A DNA stretch of 64,000 nucleotides from Moniliella sp. 'wahieum'. Its lineage: Eukaryota > Basidiomycota > Moniliellomycetes > Moniliellales > Moniliellaceae. Where the stretch lies: positions 806,001 through 870,000 of the forward strand of contig RSEE01000003.1 of assembly GCA_003971905.1 (NCBI GenBank). Reading direction: 5' to 3'. Position 1 is the stretch's first letter, and each line of letters opens with the position of its first letter. Positions 37,751 to 49,423 of the stretch are shown piece after piece. The position numbers were made by a program, and so were the translations under genes. The notes beneath the pieces were generated by a model that was given only the letters and a program-made list of their open reading frames with translations, searched no databases and was not told the origin of the DNA.

Positions 37751-37767
37751 CGTACTCAGTACTCAGT
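37751..37767. repeat. 7-bp-period palindrome array, AGTACT+C
   Basis: CGTACTC followed by AGTACTC and a partial third copy. A similar word pair is at 8944-8957. Confidence 0.55.
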
Positions 37768-38272
37768 TGGCAGTTGCTAGCTGCTAGTCATCTAGTCAGT
37801 CACTCACAGCGCCAGGCTGAGCGCCCGAGCAGCTCAGCCCCTGGCCTACGCTGACGATTAGATCTCAATTGATTCGCTCGGACGATGCGGCGCGGGTGGG
37901 CGCTCAGCCGCTCAGCGGTCAGGCTGAGCCTCAGCAATGATGAATGAGTGGCTAGCGTATATAGGCGTGAGGAAAGCGTGACAGCCATGCTGAGTCGCAG
38001 TGCGCTCAGTCCACCCCGCCAGAGACTCGGTCTGAGTCCTTCCCGCCCTGCCCGATTGTGCAGTGGAGCTGGCGTTGGCCTGAGCAGCCTCATCTGCGCC
38101 CGTATCCTTCTGCCTCCCCACCCCCCACACCGGCCGCCGTTGGCCAGCTGCTGCATGTGAGCGTGTGAGTGCTGGTCACGAGCTTCAAACGCGAGCTTCA
38201 ACGTGAGCTTCAAGTTGCGCTTGTCCTGGACGGTCTTGAGAGCCTACTCGTGTGTGTAGACCTGTACGCACC

Positions 38273-40315
38273 ATGCTCATCCACCCCACGCCCGCTGTCC
38301 AGCACCCCGCTCCCCCCGACTCGGCCGCGCCAGCCTCTCCATCGGTGTCTGCCGTCGCCCCTTCTGCGTCGCGTCGGACGGTCTCTCTCGACTGGACTGG
38401 TGCGTGGGTCGATCCAGAGGCGCCAGCGCATGCGGTCCATCTCTCGTCCCCCAGGCGCCGTCGCCGTGGTCGAGGCAGTGGATGCAGCGGGGATCGCCGA
38501 TCCCGACCCTGGCACTGCCAGTGTTCCCCGTTTCCCTGCCCCTCGTCCCACCCGCCTGGTTCATCCCATCGCCCACCGTGCGTCGCAGGATTCCTTCTCC
38601 CCATCCGACGCTCGCATCCAACCTCCTTCCTCCAGGCACACCCACGCTCACCCTCGCAGTGCGTCCCTCCGGCCCCTGTCCCTTGCCTCTACGCCCATCC
38701 CTTCCCCCTCTTCGCCCATGCTCAGCAGCTCGGCCACCACTCCCTCTGTTGCCGTTGAGCGCGCCCGCCTTCACCGCCACCGCTCGCGCCGCTCCTTTAA
38801 GCGCACCGGGCGCCCTCATACGCCGTGGGCGCGTCTGCAACGTCACTGGGTCGTAGTCATCATCTGCCTCGCCTCGCTCGCATGGAACTGGACGCTGTAC
38901 CGGTTCGCCCAGCTTGGAAGCTAGATGTCCGCGCTGCTTCCCTCCCCGTCTCGGCCGCTCGTACCTTACGCCTCCTGCCTGCTCTGCACCAACCCCGACC
39001 CCCCTGGTCTTCCCAAAGGGTCCAGATACCCCCGGATTCGTTTCAACGGCCGGCATGAACCGCCCGCGTCAGTCATCCCCTCCTCTGGCAGACCCTTACC
39101 GGCTGATGCACAGTCCGCTTCTTCCGCACCCAGCATTTGGCCCTTGGATCGCCTTTGGCCGTGGGGCTCGCCGGCAGGTGCCGGGCCGGACGCATCGACT
39201 GGCACTGTTGGTACCCCTGCGTTTCCCAGTACTCCCCCTTCTGGACCGTCTGGTTCCAACCAGGCCAAGCATCACCTTTCCCATACAGAAAGAGCACCCC
39301 TTTTCACCCAGCGCCTTCGCGTGGTCCGAGCCACTAGAGCAGAAAAACGAAGCCGACGCGGGCGTACGTAAGGATACATCGACCCTATGGCCAAACTTAT
39401 TGCGCATGTACGCTCTTACCGGTGTCGCCTGTTCGGTGGCGGGCTTGTTGGGCGTACTCAAACGACGAGTGGCGACTGTTTTTGGTCTATGTGGTACAAC
39501 AAACTGCCGACTTTGCATTGGTCATGGTTGTCGCCGTCATCCTGGCTGTCTCGCTGTACCACCCGGCGATGCAACTGTACGTCTGCTACCTCTTCTCCCC
39601 CTCGGGCTCATCTCCCTTTGGAGCGGACAAACCCACGCCCACGGTGGCAGTGCCCCCCCTGTCTGTGCCGCCCAGCATGCCCAGTCTTCCGCTTGGCCCC
39701 GCTTCGTCAACATCAACATCAACATCAACATCAACAGGAACATCCGCGACAACATCCCCGTCAGCAGCCTCGTTGGGCCTAGGTTTGCTGTCGGAACTGA
39801 CGAGTTTGGACTACGCGTCGGCAGAATGTGCACGCAAGGTGCGTCATCGGTTCCTCCCACCGCTCTGGCTGGCCATCGTGATCTCATTGGCACTACGTTC
39901 TGTGGTGGTGGTGCAGACGGTGCGGTACCTACGCCATGCGCGGTGGCGGACCAAACGGCGAAAGGCGCATGCCCACTCTGCTCTCCTCCTAGAAGATTCA
40001 GATGACGCGCCTGATTCGGTGCATGTTGCGCCCATCCCTGTTCACGCAGCTGGCTTGGACCACACGGAGAGCGCCGCCACTTTGCCTCATCTGCTTCCAA
40101 CGTCAATGGCGACGCAGGCGACGATGCCAGTTGCTGTGGCTGCCAAAGTATCCGATACGACTGCTTCCCCAGCTTCGTTCCCATCTACCGTACCGATCGC
40201 CTCCACCTCCTCCCCGTTCCTCCTCGATCCGCTCCAGAGCCCCGCCCCGCCCCACCTGGACCTCGAAGCTGAACTGCTAGAGTTGGCTTGGCAAGAAGGC
40301 GACATGGTACCTTGA
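38273..40315 (+). CDS. Multi-pass membrane protein of unknown function
   Basis: Candidate ATG 38273 (MLIHPTPAVQ). A Ser/Pro-rich cytosolic-type N-terminus with a basic stretch (RHRSRRSFKR) is followed by hydrophobic segments: WVVVIICLASLAWNWTLYRF (about 38848), LTGVACSVAGLLGVL (about 39415), VQQTADFALVMVVAVILAVSLY (about 39490-39560), and PLWLAIVISLALRSVVVV (about 39860). A Ser-Thr run from TCAACA repeats (39707-39736) lies in a loop. The end is acidic, ELLELAWQEGDMVP, with TGA at 40313-40315. At least four one-base shifts are needed. Three or four hydrophobic helices with a basic RHARWRTKRRK after the last suggest an integral membrane protein; I do not recognise the family. Confidence 0.6.
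39707..39736 (+). repeat. TCAACA hexamer repeat (coding)
   Basis: Five units of TCAACA encode alternating Ser-Thr in the membrane-protein gene. Confidence 0.85.
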
Positions 40316-40805
40316 CGTTAGCCATCTCCTGTGGATGGCGGGAGAGGATGAGACGAAGGGGAGATCAAAGCTACATCATTGACTTGGCCAACTGATGGAC
40401 CAAGAATGATGTGGACAGCCAGGGGCCCACGTGCTTTCCCTCCCCCCTCCCCCGCCTCCAAACTCAGCTTAGGCTTGTTCCGGTTGCGATTCTGCGAAGG
40501 GGCCCTGGGTTCTCTTCTCGCACTTTCCTCCTTCCCCGAAACGGTAAGCTGTCCCCAAGTGTCATGTTACATGTTAAGTATCAGGTTAGCATCCAAGTTA
40601 CCAGGGGCAACGCACGAGAATGAACTGAAAAAAGCAGGGTCAGGCTACAGGCTCTCTGGATCTGTATTTTTAATGGGCAGGATATGGGGTCCTTGCGACC
40701 CGTACTGGCATTGTCTTCGTGGTTCCAGGCAGGCAAGCGCAGCAGCTCACATGGCGAGCAAAAAATGGACAGGCAATTCGCTCAGATAAGCCCCCCAGAA
40801 AAGGA
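40316..40805. other. Intergenic
   Basis: No gene recognised between the membrane-protein gene and tRNA-Leu. Confidence 0.4.
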
Positions 40806-40896
40806 TGACGAGAGTGGGATTCGAACCCACGCCCCGGAGGACTGCGGTACAGACAGAAACCTGAACACAGCGCGTTAACCACTTCGCTATCTCGCC
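40806..40896 (-). tRNA. tRNA-Leu (anticodon CAG) with intron
   Basis: Minus strand: acceptor GGCGAGA/TCTCGTC (one G-U), D arm, anticodon stem CTGTG/CGCAG, loop TTCAGG, a long variable arm (TCCTCCGGGGC) as in class II tRNAs, T arm GTGGG-TTCGAAT-CCCAC. Anticodon CAG. A 12-nt intron follows position 37. Confidence 0.92.
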
Positions 40897-41118
40897 TGGA
40901 TGGCAGGCCGGCGGCTTCAACAAAATCCATCTGTACAGAGGGCAAAAGTGCAAATGCCAGCTGCCCCATTCTTCCTACGTGCTGCTATAATAACTCAGGA
41001 GTGCTAGAACCATGCTTTTCATAACCTGTCCAAGGGAGCTGTGTGTTGGGGTTGAAGAAGTTAAGCTTTAGCCACGTTGAGCTGGGTTGAGCAAGAAAGA
41101 ACCTTTTCCTGGGTAAGG

Positions 41119-42187
41119 TCACCACTGCTGAACAGTGGACAAGGACATGGCGCCCAAAGTGAGGGCGCCGGTATTGGCACTTTGCTGCCGCAGAACGTCG
41201 CCCGACGTGGGCGCTTCGAAGAGAAAGAGGGAAAAGGGCACCAGGACCAAAACCAACTCATCTGCCCCAGGCGCAAAACGCACCATCATCGTAGGCTCGG
41301 GCTGGGTGTAGTCGAACCCACCTTCGGCGACCCAGTCGCCTAGCGCCACCCCGGACTCATCCACAGGGGTCACCGTCCACCTTCGCGTAGCCATCTGCCG
41401 ACGGAACCGGTAATATACCTCCGCTTTCGATCCTTGCTCACCAGGCGGCGAGGAGATCAGACGCATATCGCTCGCACCCCAATGCACTCGATCGGGAATG
41501 GGACTGACGAGCCGAACGCTGCCCTGTCCATGGGCGAGGGTGGCACTGATCAACTCGGACTCTGCCTGCTTCGTGGTCCTCGACGCCTTTTGTCGATCGG
41601 AAGGTGAGGCCACCGTAGCCCAGAGCACTGTCTCGTCCTGGCCATCGAGCAAGACATGCGTCGAGCCAGGCACGACCGTCGACTCCTGGGACTGCTGGCC
41701 TTTGGAACGAGAAATGCATGCTTGGCTTTGCCCATCGTCTCTTTGATACTCAGGGACCGAATGGTGAATTGTGCTTCCCGCGAGATTGGGTCCTGCACCA
41801 CAGCGAGGAATCAGTCAGTGATGCAACAAACCGGATTTCCTTCTGTTCCTTCAGTCAGAGACGAACGGCAACCCACTTGCTCTGTGCGCCTAGCAAGCCC
41901 TTGGCTTGGGAAATCTCGAGCGACCTTGCTTCCGAGGATACGAAGCGCGGATCGAGCGGCACGAGCGGCGCGAGCTGAAGGGGCGATTGATGCTTGACAT
42001 CCCCTCGCGCCCCAGCGGCAGCGGCGGCATATGCTGCGGGATCCACGGGCGCGTGGGAGGTGGAGGCGTCAAAGGAAGGGGGCGCATTTTCTGCGCCTGG
42101 CGCCAAGTACGGCGGCAGAGTGTCTCGCTCGTGGGCGGTGTCGACGGCACTGGCGCTGGGTGGTGTGCTTTTCTTGAGGATGGTCAT
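41119..42187 (-). CDS. Tandem-array gene, copy 1 (unknown function)
   Basis: First of four related minus-strand genes. Exon 1 starts MTILKKSTPPSAS, contains LPPYLAPG and an Ala-rich stretch, and ends LGAQSKWVA. An intron of about 76 nt ends in TGGTGCAG. Exon 2 starts DPISREAQFTIRSLSIKETMGKAKHAF and continues VLLDGQDETVLWATVASPSDRQK, PIPDRVHWGASDMRL, VYYRFRRQ..RRWTVTPVDESG, GDWVAEGGFDYTQPE and a hydrophobic ELVLVLVPFSLFLFE near the end. The beta-rich pattern (charged/aromatic strands around a W) is reminiscent of the tubby-like DUF6593 proteins of basidiomycetes, but this is a guess. In this copy the intron donor reads GTTCGT rather than GTACGT through a 3-base loss. The 3' end differs from copies 2 and 3. 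Confidence 0.7.
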
Positions 42188-43562
42188 GGTGGGCGGGTAG
42201 GATGATCGAGAGGGAGCGCACCACGACGGATTAAGAGGGGCAAAGCAAGTAATGAGGCGGGCTCAGAGGGACGATGCACATGCACAGGGGAGGACACTGT
42301 GACTGGATGGGGACAGGTGCGTGTAGGGTGGTGCGGCGCGAAGTTGGGTTGCGCGTTTGACTGCGCGGCACGCTTGGTGGGACTGGGCTGGTGATGGTTG
42401 CGATGGATTAACCTGCCCGATACAGATCCACATGGATAGCCAGCCGCACCCTGACGCACCTGGATCGAGCATCCCATCTGTCCGGTGCAGAGGGGCAGCG
42501 CCCAACACGCCAAGTTCTGCCGTCCCACGCGTCACGCAGGGGCGTTGTGGATGATGTCATGCAGAGATCGTCGTCGCTGCAAGATACATGATGGATGATG
42601 CATGACGCGTGACGAGTGATGCCTGAGTTACGTCGACCCAAAGTCGGCAGGTGCAGACGACTGCGACTGGGATACAACAGTACCGGGTACCCCGGCTAAA
42701 CCAAGTCTCTCAATCTCAAAGATAAGAAAGATCTATGGAACAAAAGGTCATCTACACATCCAGTGGGTACGCGTGTGTGACCCATAACTCCCACCCGTCG
42801 ATTGGAGCCTTGGGTCTCGACATGGCCGAGAGGCCATCGGCGAGGCTCCTCCCATCGATCCAATGGGTCCGGTGGAAGGGGGGAAAGGAAGGGCGACTGA
42901 CACCTGCCAAAAACCGTTTTGATCTCATTAGAACCCTTGTTACCGGTTACCTGTTACCCCTTATACCAGTGGCATGAGACAGCCCTTCATGTAATGGGCT
43001 AGATAGCATAGATTTGAGGATAGTAAGGTCTTTAGCATCAGCGAAACCAAGGGTATCGTGGAAATCAGTGGAATTAGAAAAAGGGGATCCATGTCGATAG
43101 TTCCATCTCCGTTTGAGCCTCCTTTCTCGCTCCTCGTGGGGTCAATGGATTCACCACTGGGCATTAGATAAGGTCAAGGAAGTAAGGGTGAACACAGGGC
43201 CAGGATTGGGATTTTCTTGGCGCAGAACGTCGCGCGATGTTGGCCCTTCGAAGATAAAGAGGAAAAAGGGCACTAGAACCAAAATCAACTCATCCGCCCC
43301 AGGCGCAAAACGCACCATCATCGTGCGCTCCGGTTGGGTGTAGTCAAACCCACCTTCGGCTACCCATCGCCTAGCACCACCCCGGACTCATCCACAGGAG
43401 TCACCGTCCACCGTCGCGTAGCGTTTGCCGACGGAACCGATAATATACCTCATCCTTCGTAGACCCTGGGCCCTCCTCCGGGATCCCAGAGGGCGAGCAT
43501 ATCAGACGCATATCGCTCGCACCCCAATGCACTCGATCGGGAATAGGACTGACAAACCGAAT
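41518..43562. repeat. Tandem duplication, unit 1 (about 2.05 kb)
   Basis: This unit (5' half of copy 1, its upstream region and the 3' half of copy 2) is nearly identical to 43563-45608. Differences are mostly one-base changes in homopolymers (for example four versus three C near 41999 and 44051). Confidence 0.85.
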
Positions 43563-44240
43563 GCTGCCCTGTCCATGGGCGAGGGTGGCACTGATCAACT
43601 CGGACTCTGCCTGCTTCGTGGTCCTCGACGCCTTTTGTCGATCGGAAGGTGAGGCCACCGTAGCCCAGAGCACTGTCTCGTCCTGGCCATCGAGCAAGAC
43701 ATGCGTCGAGCCAGGCACGACCGTCGACTCCTGGGACTGCTGGCCTTTGGAACGAGAAAATGCATGCTTGGCTTTGCCCATCGTCTCTTTGATACTCAGG
43801 GACCGAATGGTGAATTGTGCTTCCCGCGAGATTGGGTCCTGCACCACAGCGAGGAATCAGTCAGTGATGCCAACAAAACCGGATTTCCTTCTGTTCCTTC
43901 AGTCAGAGACGTACAACGGCAACCCACTTGCTCTGTGCGCCTAGCAAGCCCTTGGCTTGGGAAATCTCGAGCGACCTTGCTTCCGAGGATACGAAGCGCG
44001 GATCGAGCGGCACGAGCGGCGCGAGCTGAAGGGGCGATTGATGCTTGACATCCCTCGCGCCCCAGCGGCAGCGGCGGCATATGCTGCTGCGGGATCCACG
44101 GGCGCGTGGGAGGTGGAGGCGTCAAAGGAAGGGGGCGCATTTTCTGCGCCTGGCGCCAAGTACGGCGGCAGAGTGTCTCGCTCGTGGGCGGTGTCGACGG
44201 CACTGGCGCTGGGTGGTGTGCTTTTCTTGAGGATGGTCAT
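43151..44240 (-). CDS. Tandem-array gene, copy 2, chimera of copies 1 and 3
   Basis: Same gene family as copy 1. ATG 44240; exon 1 44240-43915; intron 43839-43914 (76 nt; GTACGT...CAG); exon 2 43838-43151 with TGA. The 5' side matches copy 1 while the 3' side matches copy 3, including the shared CCTCCGGGATCCCAGAGGG tract (about 43474) and the ending ...TLTSLTLSNAQW. The switch lies in 43563-43617, where all three are identical. One base is missing near 43427 compared with copy 3 (AGCG for AGCAG), breaking the frame after YYRFRRQT. About 337 residues when repaired. Confidence 0.72.
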
Positions 44241-45608
44241 GGTGGGCGGGTAGGATGATCGAGAGGGAGCGCACCACGACGGATTAAGAGGGGCAAAGCA
44301 AGTAATGAGGCGGGCTCAGAGGGACGATGCACATGCACAGGGGAGGACACTGTGACTGGATGGGGACAGGTGCGTGTAGGGTGGTGCGGCGCGAAGTTGG
44401 GTTGCGCGTTTGACTGCGCGGCACGCTTGGTGGGACTGGGCTGGTGATGGTTGCGATGGATTAACCTGCCCGATACAGATCCACATGGAGCCAGCCGCAC
44501 CCTGACGCACCTGGATCGAGCATCCCATCTGTCCGGTGCAGAGGGGCAGCGCCCAACACGCCAAGTTCTGCCGTCCCACGCGTCACGCAGGGGCGTTGTG
44601 GATGATGTCATGCAGAGATCGTCGTCGCTGCAAGATACATGATGGATGATGCATGACGCGTGACGAGTGATGCCTGAGTTACGTCGACCCAAAGTCGGCA
44701 GGTGCAGACGACTGCGACTGGGATACAACAGTACGGGTACCCCGGCTAAACCAAGTCTCTCAATCTCAAAGATAAGAAAGATCTATGGAACAAAAGGTCA
44801 TCTACACATCCAGTGGGTACGCGTGTGTGACCCATAACTCCCACCCGTCGATTGGAGCCTTGGGGTCTCGACATGGCCGAGAGGCCATCGGCGAGGCTCC
44901 TCCCATCGATCCAATGGGTCCGGTGGAAGGGGGAAAGGAAGGGCGACTGACACCTGCCAAAAACCGTTTTGATCTCATTAGAACCCTTGTTACCGGTTAC
45001 CTGTTACCCCTTATACCAGTGGCATGAGACAGCCCTTCATGTAATGGGCTAGATAGCATAGATTTGAGGATAGTAAGGTCTTTAGCATCAGCGAAACCAA
45101 GGGTATCGTGGAAATCAGTGGAATTAGAAAAAGGGGATCCATGTCGATAGTTCCATCTCCGTTGAGCCTCCTTTCTCGCTCTCGTGGGTCAATGGATTCA
45201 CCACTGGGCATTAGATAAGGTCAAGGAAGTAAGGGTGAACACAGGGCCAGGATTGGGATTTTCTTGGCGCAGAACGTCGCGCGATGTTGGCCCTTCGAAG
45301 ATAAAGAGGAAAAAGGGCACTAGAACCAAAATCAACTCATCCGCCCAGGCGCAAAACGCACCATCATCGTGCGCTCCGGTTGGGGTAGTCAAACCCACCT
45401 TCGGCTACCCAGTCGCCTAGCCCACCCCGGACTCATCCACAGGAGTCACCGTCCACCGTCGCGTAGCAGTTTGCCGACGGAACCGATAATATACCTCATC
45501 CTTCGTAGACCCTGGGCCCTCCTCCGGGATCCCAGAGGGCGAGCATATCAGACGCATATCGCTCGCACCCCAATGCACTCGATCGGGAATAGGACTGACA
45601 AACCGAAT
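43563..45608. repeat. Tandem duplication, unit 2 (about 2.05 kb)
   Basis: Second copy of the unit at 41518-43562: 5' half of gene copy 2, its upstream region and the 3' half of gene copy 3. Confidence 0.85.
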
Positions 45609-46269
45609 GCTGCCCTGTCCATGGGCGAGGGTGGCACTGATCAACTCGGACTCTGCCTGCTTCATGGTCCTCGACACCTTTTGTCGATCGAAAGGCGAGG
45701 CCACCGTAGCCCAGAGCACTGCCTCGTCCTGGCCATCGAGCAAGACGTGCGTCGAACCAGGCAGACAGTCGACCCCTGGGGCTGCTTGCCTTTGGAACGG
45801 GAAAATGCATGCTTGGCTTTGCCCATCGTCTCTTTGATACTACGGGACCGAATGGTGAATTGCGCTTCCCGCGAAATTGGATCCTGCACCACAGCGAGAA
45901 ATCAGTTAGTGGCACAACAACCGGATTTCCTTCTAAGCCGTCCAGTCAAGACGTACAACGGCAACCCCTTGCTCAGTGCGCCTAACAAGCCCTTGGCTTG
46001 GGAAATCTCGAGTGAGCGTGCCTCCGAGGATACGAAGCGCGGATCGAGCGGCGCGAGCTGAACGGCCGGATGATGCTTGACATCCCCCGCGCCCCAGCGG
46101 CGGCGGCGGCATCTGCTGCTGCGGGATGCACGGGCGCGTGGGAGGTGGAGGCGTCAAAGGATGGGGGGGCGTCTTCTGTGCCTGGCGCCAAGTACGGCGG
46201 CAGAGCGTCTGGCTCGTGAGGGGTCGTGACACTGGCGCTGGGTGATGTGCTTTTCTTGAGGATGGTCAT
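45198..46269 (-). CDS. Tandem-array gene, copy 3 (unknown function)
   Basis: ATG 46269. Same exon/intron layout and motifs as copy 1 (LPPYLAPG, QFTIRSRSIKETMGKAKHAF, VHWGASDMRL, YYRFRRQTATRRWTVTPVDESG). The 5' half is more diverged from copies 1 and 2 than the 3' half: for example the Ala stretch and VTTPHEPD replace VDTAHERD. Stop TGA at 45198-45200. Frame shifts near 45770 and 45420. Confidence 0.7.
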
Positions 46270-47474
46270 GGTGGGCGGGTGGGATGACCGAGAGGGAGCG
46301 CACCACGACGGGTTAAGAGGGGCAGAGCAAGTGATGAGGTGGGCTCGGAGGGACGATGTACATGCAGTGGGGGCCCTGAGGGACTGCGACTGGGTTGGAA
46401 CAGGGGCGCGTATAGTCGTGTAGCGCGAGTTCGTTTTCGTGTTGACTGCGCGGCGCGCTTAGCGGGGATGGGACGTTTGATGGTGGTGCGATGGATTAAT
46501 CTGCCCGATACAGCTCCATATGGACAGCCGGTCGCACCCTTGCCCTGCCGCACCCGGATCCCATCTCTCCAGTGCAGAGGACTCCGCAGCGGACAAGATG
46601 CCTTGTTCCGCCGTCTCACACAGGGGCGTCGTGCATCGTGGATGATGTCATGGAGAGATCGTCGTCGCTGCACGATGCATGATGCATGACGAGTGATGTC
46701 TGAGTTGACCCAAAGTCGGCAGGTGCAGACGACTGCAACTGGGATGCAAACGTACCCCGGCTAAACCACGTCTGTCACTCTCAAGGATGTCATCCATCAT
46801 ACATCATGCATCATGCTGCTCCGACAAGGCCTTCTTTCTTTGGCTCCAGTGGGCGACAGGGATGGCAGGTGTGCGAACAGGGGATGGGTTCCGCTCTCTC
46901 CTTCGTCCGTCCGCGTCAAGCTTGAACGGGAAAACACACGTATTGGACGCGCCTGGCCAAACACCGCTCCGTGCCGCCGGCATGCATCCAGCAGAGCTGT
47001 TGGTGGGATGTGCGCCGCGCATTCGTACTGTTGACACCTGAAGGTTGTTCCGCCAGAAAGGGTTAGCGTATATTGCTCTGGATATCGATGGATTCTTCAT
47101 TCAGGTTGTATGTGGGATAGTGCCTTATACTATACCAGAGGGAAAAGCAATAACCATTCATCACACCCTTTACAACACGCGAGATGAGAGATAGACAAGT
47201 GCAAGAAGATATCTTATGTTGTGTATTAGAACTAGAGGACCACCGAGCCTATGGCCCGGTCAGCTGGGGCTTCAACCCAGCTTGGTGCTTGGTCGCCACC
47301 GTAGCCAGCGTTCCACAGTGCATCACCGAATTCGAGGGTATCGCTGTGGTGTCGATCAGTGAAATACCTGGAGGTCAGAACGAGGACCGTGGTGATAGTT
47401 GCATTGGGTCGAGCGGTCTTTCCCGCTCGGAGTGGGGTAACGGTGTGGTCACCATTGGGGATCAGGTAAGGTTC
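46270..47474. other. Upstream of array copy 3, and spacer
   Basis: 46270-46760 is related to the upstream regions of copies 1 and 2; 46800-46930 is related to the upstream region of copy 4 (49020-49130). 46940-47470 looks unique and has no recognised gene. Confidence 0.5.
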
Positions 47475-48540
47475 TCATTGCAGGAAACATAATAGCGCCA
47501 GAATTGTGGCTTCGCTGGCGAAGAAGTTCACGGGGCGTGGGCACTTCGAAGAGTAAGAGGAAAAAGGGCACCAGGACCATAACCAGTTCATCCGCCCCGG
47601 AGCCAAACGCACCATCATTGTGGATTCCGGTTGGGTGTAGTCGAACCCACCTTCGGCGACCCAGTCGCCTAGCGCCACCCCGGACTCATCCACAGGGGTC
47701 ACCGTCCACCGTCGCGTAGCAATCTGCCGACGGAACCGATAATATACCTCATCCCTCGTAGACCCTGGGCCCTTCTCCGGGCTCCCAGAGGGCGAGCAGG
47801 TTAGGCGCATATCGCTCGCACCCCAACGAACTCGATCGGGAATGGGACTGACCAGTCGTGCTCTTCCTTGTCCATAGGCCAGCGTGGCATTGAGGAGCTC
47901 GGTCTCTTTGTTTAGCATGTTCCGCGAGGACTTTTGTCGATCTAAAGGCGAGGCCACCGTAGCCCAGAGCACTGTCTCGTCCTGGCCATCGAGCAAGACA
48001 TGCGTCGAGCCGGGTTGCCACAGTCGACCCCTGGGGCTGCTTGCCTTTAGAACGGGAAAAGGCTTGCTTGGCTTTGCCCATCGTCTCTTTGATACTGAGG
48101 GACCGAATGGTAAATTGCGCTTCCCGCGAGATTGGGTCCTGCATCGCCGTGAATAGAAGTACAAGGTGGTCGTCGTCAGTGATGCACAACCAGCCGGATT
48201 TCCTTCTTTCCTTCAGTCAGATACGTACAACAGCAACCCACTTGTTAAGTGCGCCTAACAAGCCCTTGGCTTGGGAAATCTCGAGCGAGCGTGCTTCTGA
48301 GGAGACAAAGTGGGGGTCGAGCGGCACGAGCGGCGAATGATGCTTGACGTCCCCCCGCGTCCCGGCGGCGGCGGCAGCTGCTGCTCCCGCGGGATCCAAG
48401 GGCGCGTGGGAGGTCGAGGCGTCAAAGGATGGGGGGACGTCTTGTGTGCCTGGCGCCAAGTACGGCGGCAGAGCGTCTGGCTCGTGGGCCGTCTCAGCGA
48501 TACTGGCGCTGGGTGGTATGCTTTTCTTGAGGATGCTCAT
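47475..48540 (-). CDS. Tandem-array gene, copy 4 (unknown function)
   Basis: The most diverged copy. ATG 48540, MSILKKSIPPSAS, LPPYLAPGT, EISQAKGLLGALNKWVAV; intron with GTACGT donor; DPISREAQFTIRSLSIKETMGKAKQAF; VLLDGQDETVLWATVASP; RVRWGASDMRL; YYRFRRQIATRRWTVTPVDESGVALGDWVAEGGFDYTQPE. The ending (ATILALLCFLQ) is unlike copies 1-3. It has the fewest frame breaks in exon 2 and is the best template for the family. Confidence 0.72.
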
Positions 48541-49423
48541 GGTGGGCGGGTAGGATGGCCGAGGGAGCGCGCCATGAAGGACTAAAATAAGTAGAGCAAG
48601 TGGTGAGGTGGGCTCACAGGGACGAACATGCACTGGGGGCCCTGAGGGGTGCAACTGGTGCGTTGGAACGGGGGCGCGTATAGTCGTGTAGCGCGAGTTC
48701 GTTTTCGTGTTTGACTGCGCCGCGCGCTTAGCGGGGCTGGGACGTTTGATGGTGTTAGTGAAGTCTGCCCGATATCTGCAGAGATCCACATGGTGGGCAG
48801 CCGCTTCCGGACTCCACATCTCCAGTGCAGCGGGGCAACGAGCATCGCCTTGCTCTATCGTACCAGGCACAGGGGCTGTGGATGATGTCATGATGACGAT
48901 CGTCGTCGCTCCACATTCCTGTGCATCAGAATTGATGCAAAAAGTTGGCAGGTGCGGACGACTAACTGGACTGACTGGGTATGTATAAGTAACCCGGCTA
49001 AACCAAGTCTCTCAATGTGCATCTCATGCATGAGAGGGGCCTATCTCCTTGGCCCCGGCTGGCGAGACGGATGGTAGATTGCGCGGACAGGGCATAGATT
49101 CCGCTCTCCCTTTCATTTTCAGATCGCAACGATAGTGAACGTTGAACGTTGAACATTCAACGTAACGTTCAACTTCAACGTTCAAGCTAATGTCCAGTTG
49201 AAGCTTCGAGCTTCACAGCTTCACCGGTCACGATCACCCATTGGCACCGCCTGGGCGCCACCCCATTGATTGCTTAGCGCTTATTGGGTGGTGATGGATA
49301 TCTCCCACATCGTCCCTGTGTATTTCCTCGCCTTCTGCCCCTCCTCCCAACCACGCTCACTAGTCATTGGCCAATCGCGCCTTCAGCGCTGCCATGAACA
49401 CCGTCATTCCCTGTTGAGGCATC
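48541..49423. other. Intergenic, divergent array copy 4 / 49.4 kb gene
   Basis: Left part is homologous to the other array upstream regions. The right part carries an AACGTT/AAGCTT repeat cluster (49137-49225). No gene. Confidence 0.5.
49137..49225. repeat. Palindrome array cluster, AACGTT+G then AAGCTT words
   Basis: AACGTTG twice (49139-49152), then AACATTC, AACGTAACGTTC, AACGTTC, and TTGAAGCTTCGAGCTTCA within 90 bp. The richest cluster of this type in the window. Confidence 0.65.

Larger units (their letters stand above)
37167..38272. other. Intergenic, divergent COQ5 / membrane protein
   Basis: No gene recognised. AACGTT arrays (37320-37344), AGTACTC copies (37751-37767) and CTGAGCGCT words (about 37815-37930) occur. 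Both flanking promoters should be here. Confidence 0.4.

Noticed and set aside
41310-41345. tRNA-like TCGAACCC text
   Set aside because: Repeated in all array copies, lies in coding sequence (GGFDYTQPE) and has no cloverleaf.
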